Positions 63,191 through 64,000 of a DNA stretch of 64,000 bases are shown one piece after another. The translations under genes were made by a program, and so were the position numbers. How positions within the stretch are numbered: position 1 is the stretch's first letter; each line of letters starts with the position of its first letter. Where the stretch lies: the NCBI GenBank assembly GCA_016715465.1, contig JADKAA010000029.1:2542001-2606000 (forward strand), read 5' to 3'. The notes under the pieces are model-generated. The model did not search any database. It was not told the DNA's origin and saw only the letters and a list, made by a program, of their open reading frames with translations. Source of the DNA: Saprospiraceae bacterium (GTDB taxonomy: Bacteria; Bacteroidota; Bacteroidia; Chitinophagales; Saprospiraceae).

Positions 63191-64000
63191 TTAAAAAGTT
63201 GAATTTAATGAAAAACGAATGCCACTGAAGGCAGGCTCCAGCCGGCAGATACCACCGCTGCATACTACCCCTTCCACCTGTTTGACGTAACGGATCTGAT
63301 ATCTATTGGACCCTTTTACATATACGGCGCCCAGGGAAGGATACAGCACTTTTTTGGGTTCGGTATCGTTGCCTAGGATCTTTTTGGGAGCAGTATTGTA
63401 CATGCCCGAAGCTTCAAAAATCCAGTTGGGTGCGATGCCAAATTCAGCCAGGGCAAACAGCCAGGAACCGTAGTCCTGGTCGGTTGACATATACTGCACT
63501 TCGGTCCTCAGGGATTTTTTGCGGTCAAACTTGTATAACACTTCGATATATGGGGTAACGGTTTGTACGATGGGCACATCCGGTTTTTGTTCGTAAATCT
63601 CCTGGTTGTAATTCAAGAGCTGAAGACCGCCGGTGATTTGTGCCTTCTGGCTGGGTTTGAAGACCAACTCTGTTAAAAATTCGCGAAAGAGTTTTTCACC
63701 TTCGAGGGTATTGATGTGTGAAAAGTTGACCAGAATGTTCCACTTGTTGTTGAACTTGTAGCGCACATCCACCTGGGAAGCCTGTTCGCTGATGTCCTGG
63801 GTGGCGGGACTGTACCGCGCAGTCATTCTGTAGGTGTTTTGCCGGTTCATGGGCGGGATAAAGCTGATAAAGCCCCTGAGCAACCTCAGGTTGGGGTCGA
63901 TCCTGAAATTGAAATTTTTGGTTCGTTTGGTTTCAAGGGTGATGCCGAGCTTGCCTTCTGCATAACTCAGGCTGGTGTACAGCACAGAACCGGACTTGAA
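63191..64000 (-). CDS. DUF6029-like outer membrane protein, N-terminus beyond the window
   Basis: The frame is open to the window end (64000), so the start is missing; a GTG at 63985 is only an internal codon. The visible C-terminal 270 residues are alternating strands of a beta barrel (SYAEGKLGITLETKR; WILVNFSHINTLEG-like; ending GIRFSLNSTF with terminal Phe), as in the DUF6029 family found next to Omp28 in Bacteroidota. Function unknown. It precedes omp28 by ten bases and is co-transcribed with it. Confidence 0.8.
   Translation of the reverse strand, partial: FKSGSVLYTSLSYAEGKLGITLETKRTKNFNFRIDPNLRLLRGFISFIPPMNRQNTYRMTARYSPATQDISEQASQVDVRYKFNNKWNILVNFSHINTLEGEKLFREFLTELVFKPSQKAQITGGLQLLNYNQEIYEQKPDVPIVQTVTPYIEVLYKFDRKKSLRTEVQYMSTDQDYGSWLFALAEFGIAPNWIFEASGMYNTAPKKILGNDTEPKKVLYPSLGAVYVKGSNRYQIRYVKQVEGVVCSGGICRLEPAFSGIRFSLNSTF

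Overview
The window looks like chromosomal DNA of a free-living member of the Bacteroidota, most likely the Saprospiria. This is an inference from gene content, not from a marker-gene tree. It rests on SusC/SusD pairs, several secreted proteins with a C-terminal type IX secretion (Por) sorting domain, SprB-like repeats, delta-60 repeats, a RicT-HolB gene pair, and promoter motifs of the Bacteroidota form (TTG, about 20 bases, TAnnTTTG). TGA and TAA are both used as ordinary stops. No rRNA, CRISPR array, transposase or integrase gene was seen.

Layout. Positions 1-8016: a lipoprotein fragment, a DUF3127 protein, glycyl-tRNA synthetase, a secreted delta-60 protein lying between the native glyS end and a second, degenerate glyS tail, a GIY-YIG protein, one tRNA with anticodon CAT followed upstream by a striking array of broken tRNA 5' halves, then dnaN-nadD. 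Positions 8024-15962: a large secreted zinc metalloprotease, a small membrane-protein gene broken by TGA, the operon hflX - M29 aminopeptidase - aldo/keto reductase, and a small secreted protein. Positions 16185-26217: a glycan-utilisation locus with a GH65 alpha-glucosidase-like enzyme, a SusD carrying inserted SusE-like domains, a SusC, and a secreted protein made of eight SusE/SusF-like repeats. Positions 26321-31766: an operon on the minus strand, gpx-holB-ricT-lpdA-purQ. Positions 31855-45326: housekeeping and envelope genes (sucA-radA, a TonB-dependent receptor divergent from a PAS-LuxR regulator, a predicted HTH regulator, FKBP isomerase-pdxA, dGTPase). Positions 45327-56678: an AT-rich accessory region with a structured intergenic element, a 2060-residue SprB-like adhesin, and a probable polymorphic toxin with its immunity gene. 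Positions 56773-64000: an AspT-like transporter, a tandem repeat array of about 429-bp units that includes the last codons of pyrD, pyrD, a haloperoxidase-like lipoprotein, Omp28 and a DUF6029 protein cut by the window end.

How parts fit together. The GH65 enzyme, SusCD and the SusE/F-like protein probably bind, import and cleave an alpha-glucan or alpha-glucoside. The 2-oxoglutarate dehydrogenase E1 (sucA) and dihydrolipoyl dehydrogenase (lpdA) could serve the same complex although they are in separate transcription units. The most unusual feature is a theme seen three times: the end of a housekeeping gene (tRNA 5' half, glyS 3' end, pyrD 3' end) is copied next to the intact gene, twice as tandem arrays with internal palindromes. 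The best candidates for a poorly described system are the tRNA-half array (5129-6134), the pyrD-tail array (58525-59757) and the toxin-immunity pair (52438-56678).
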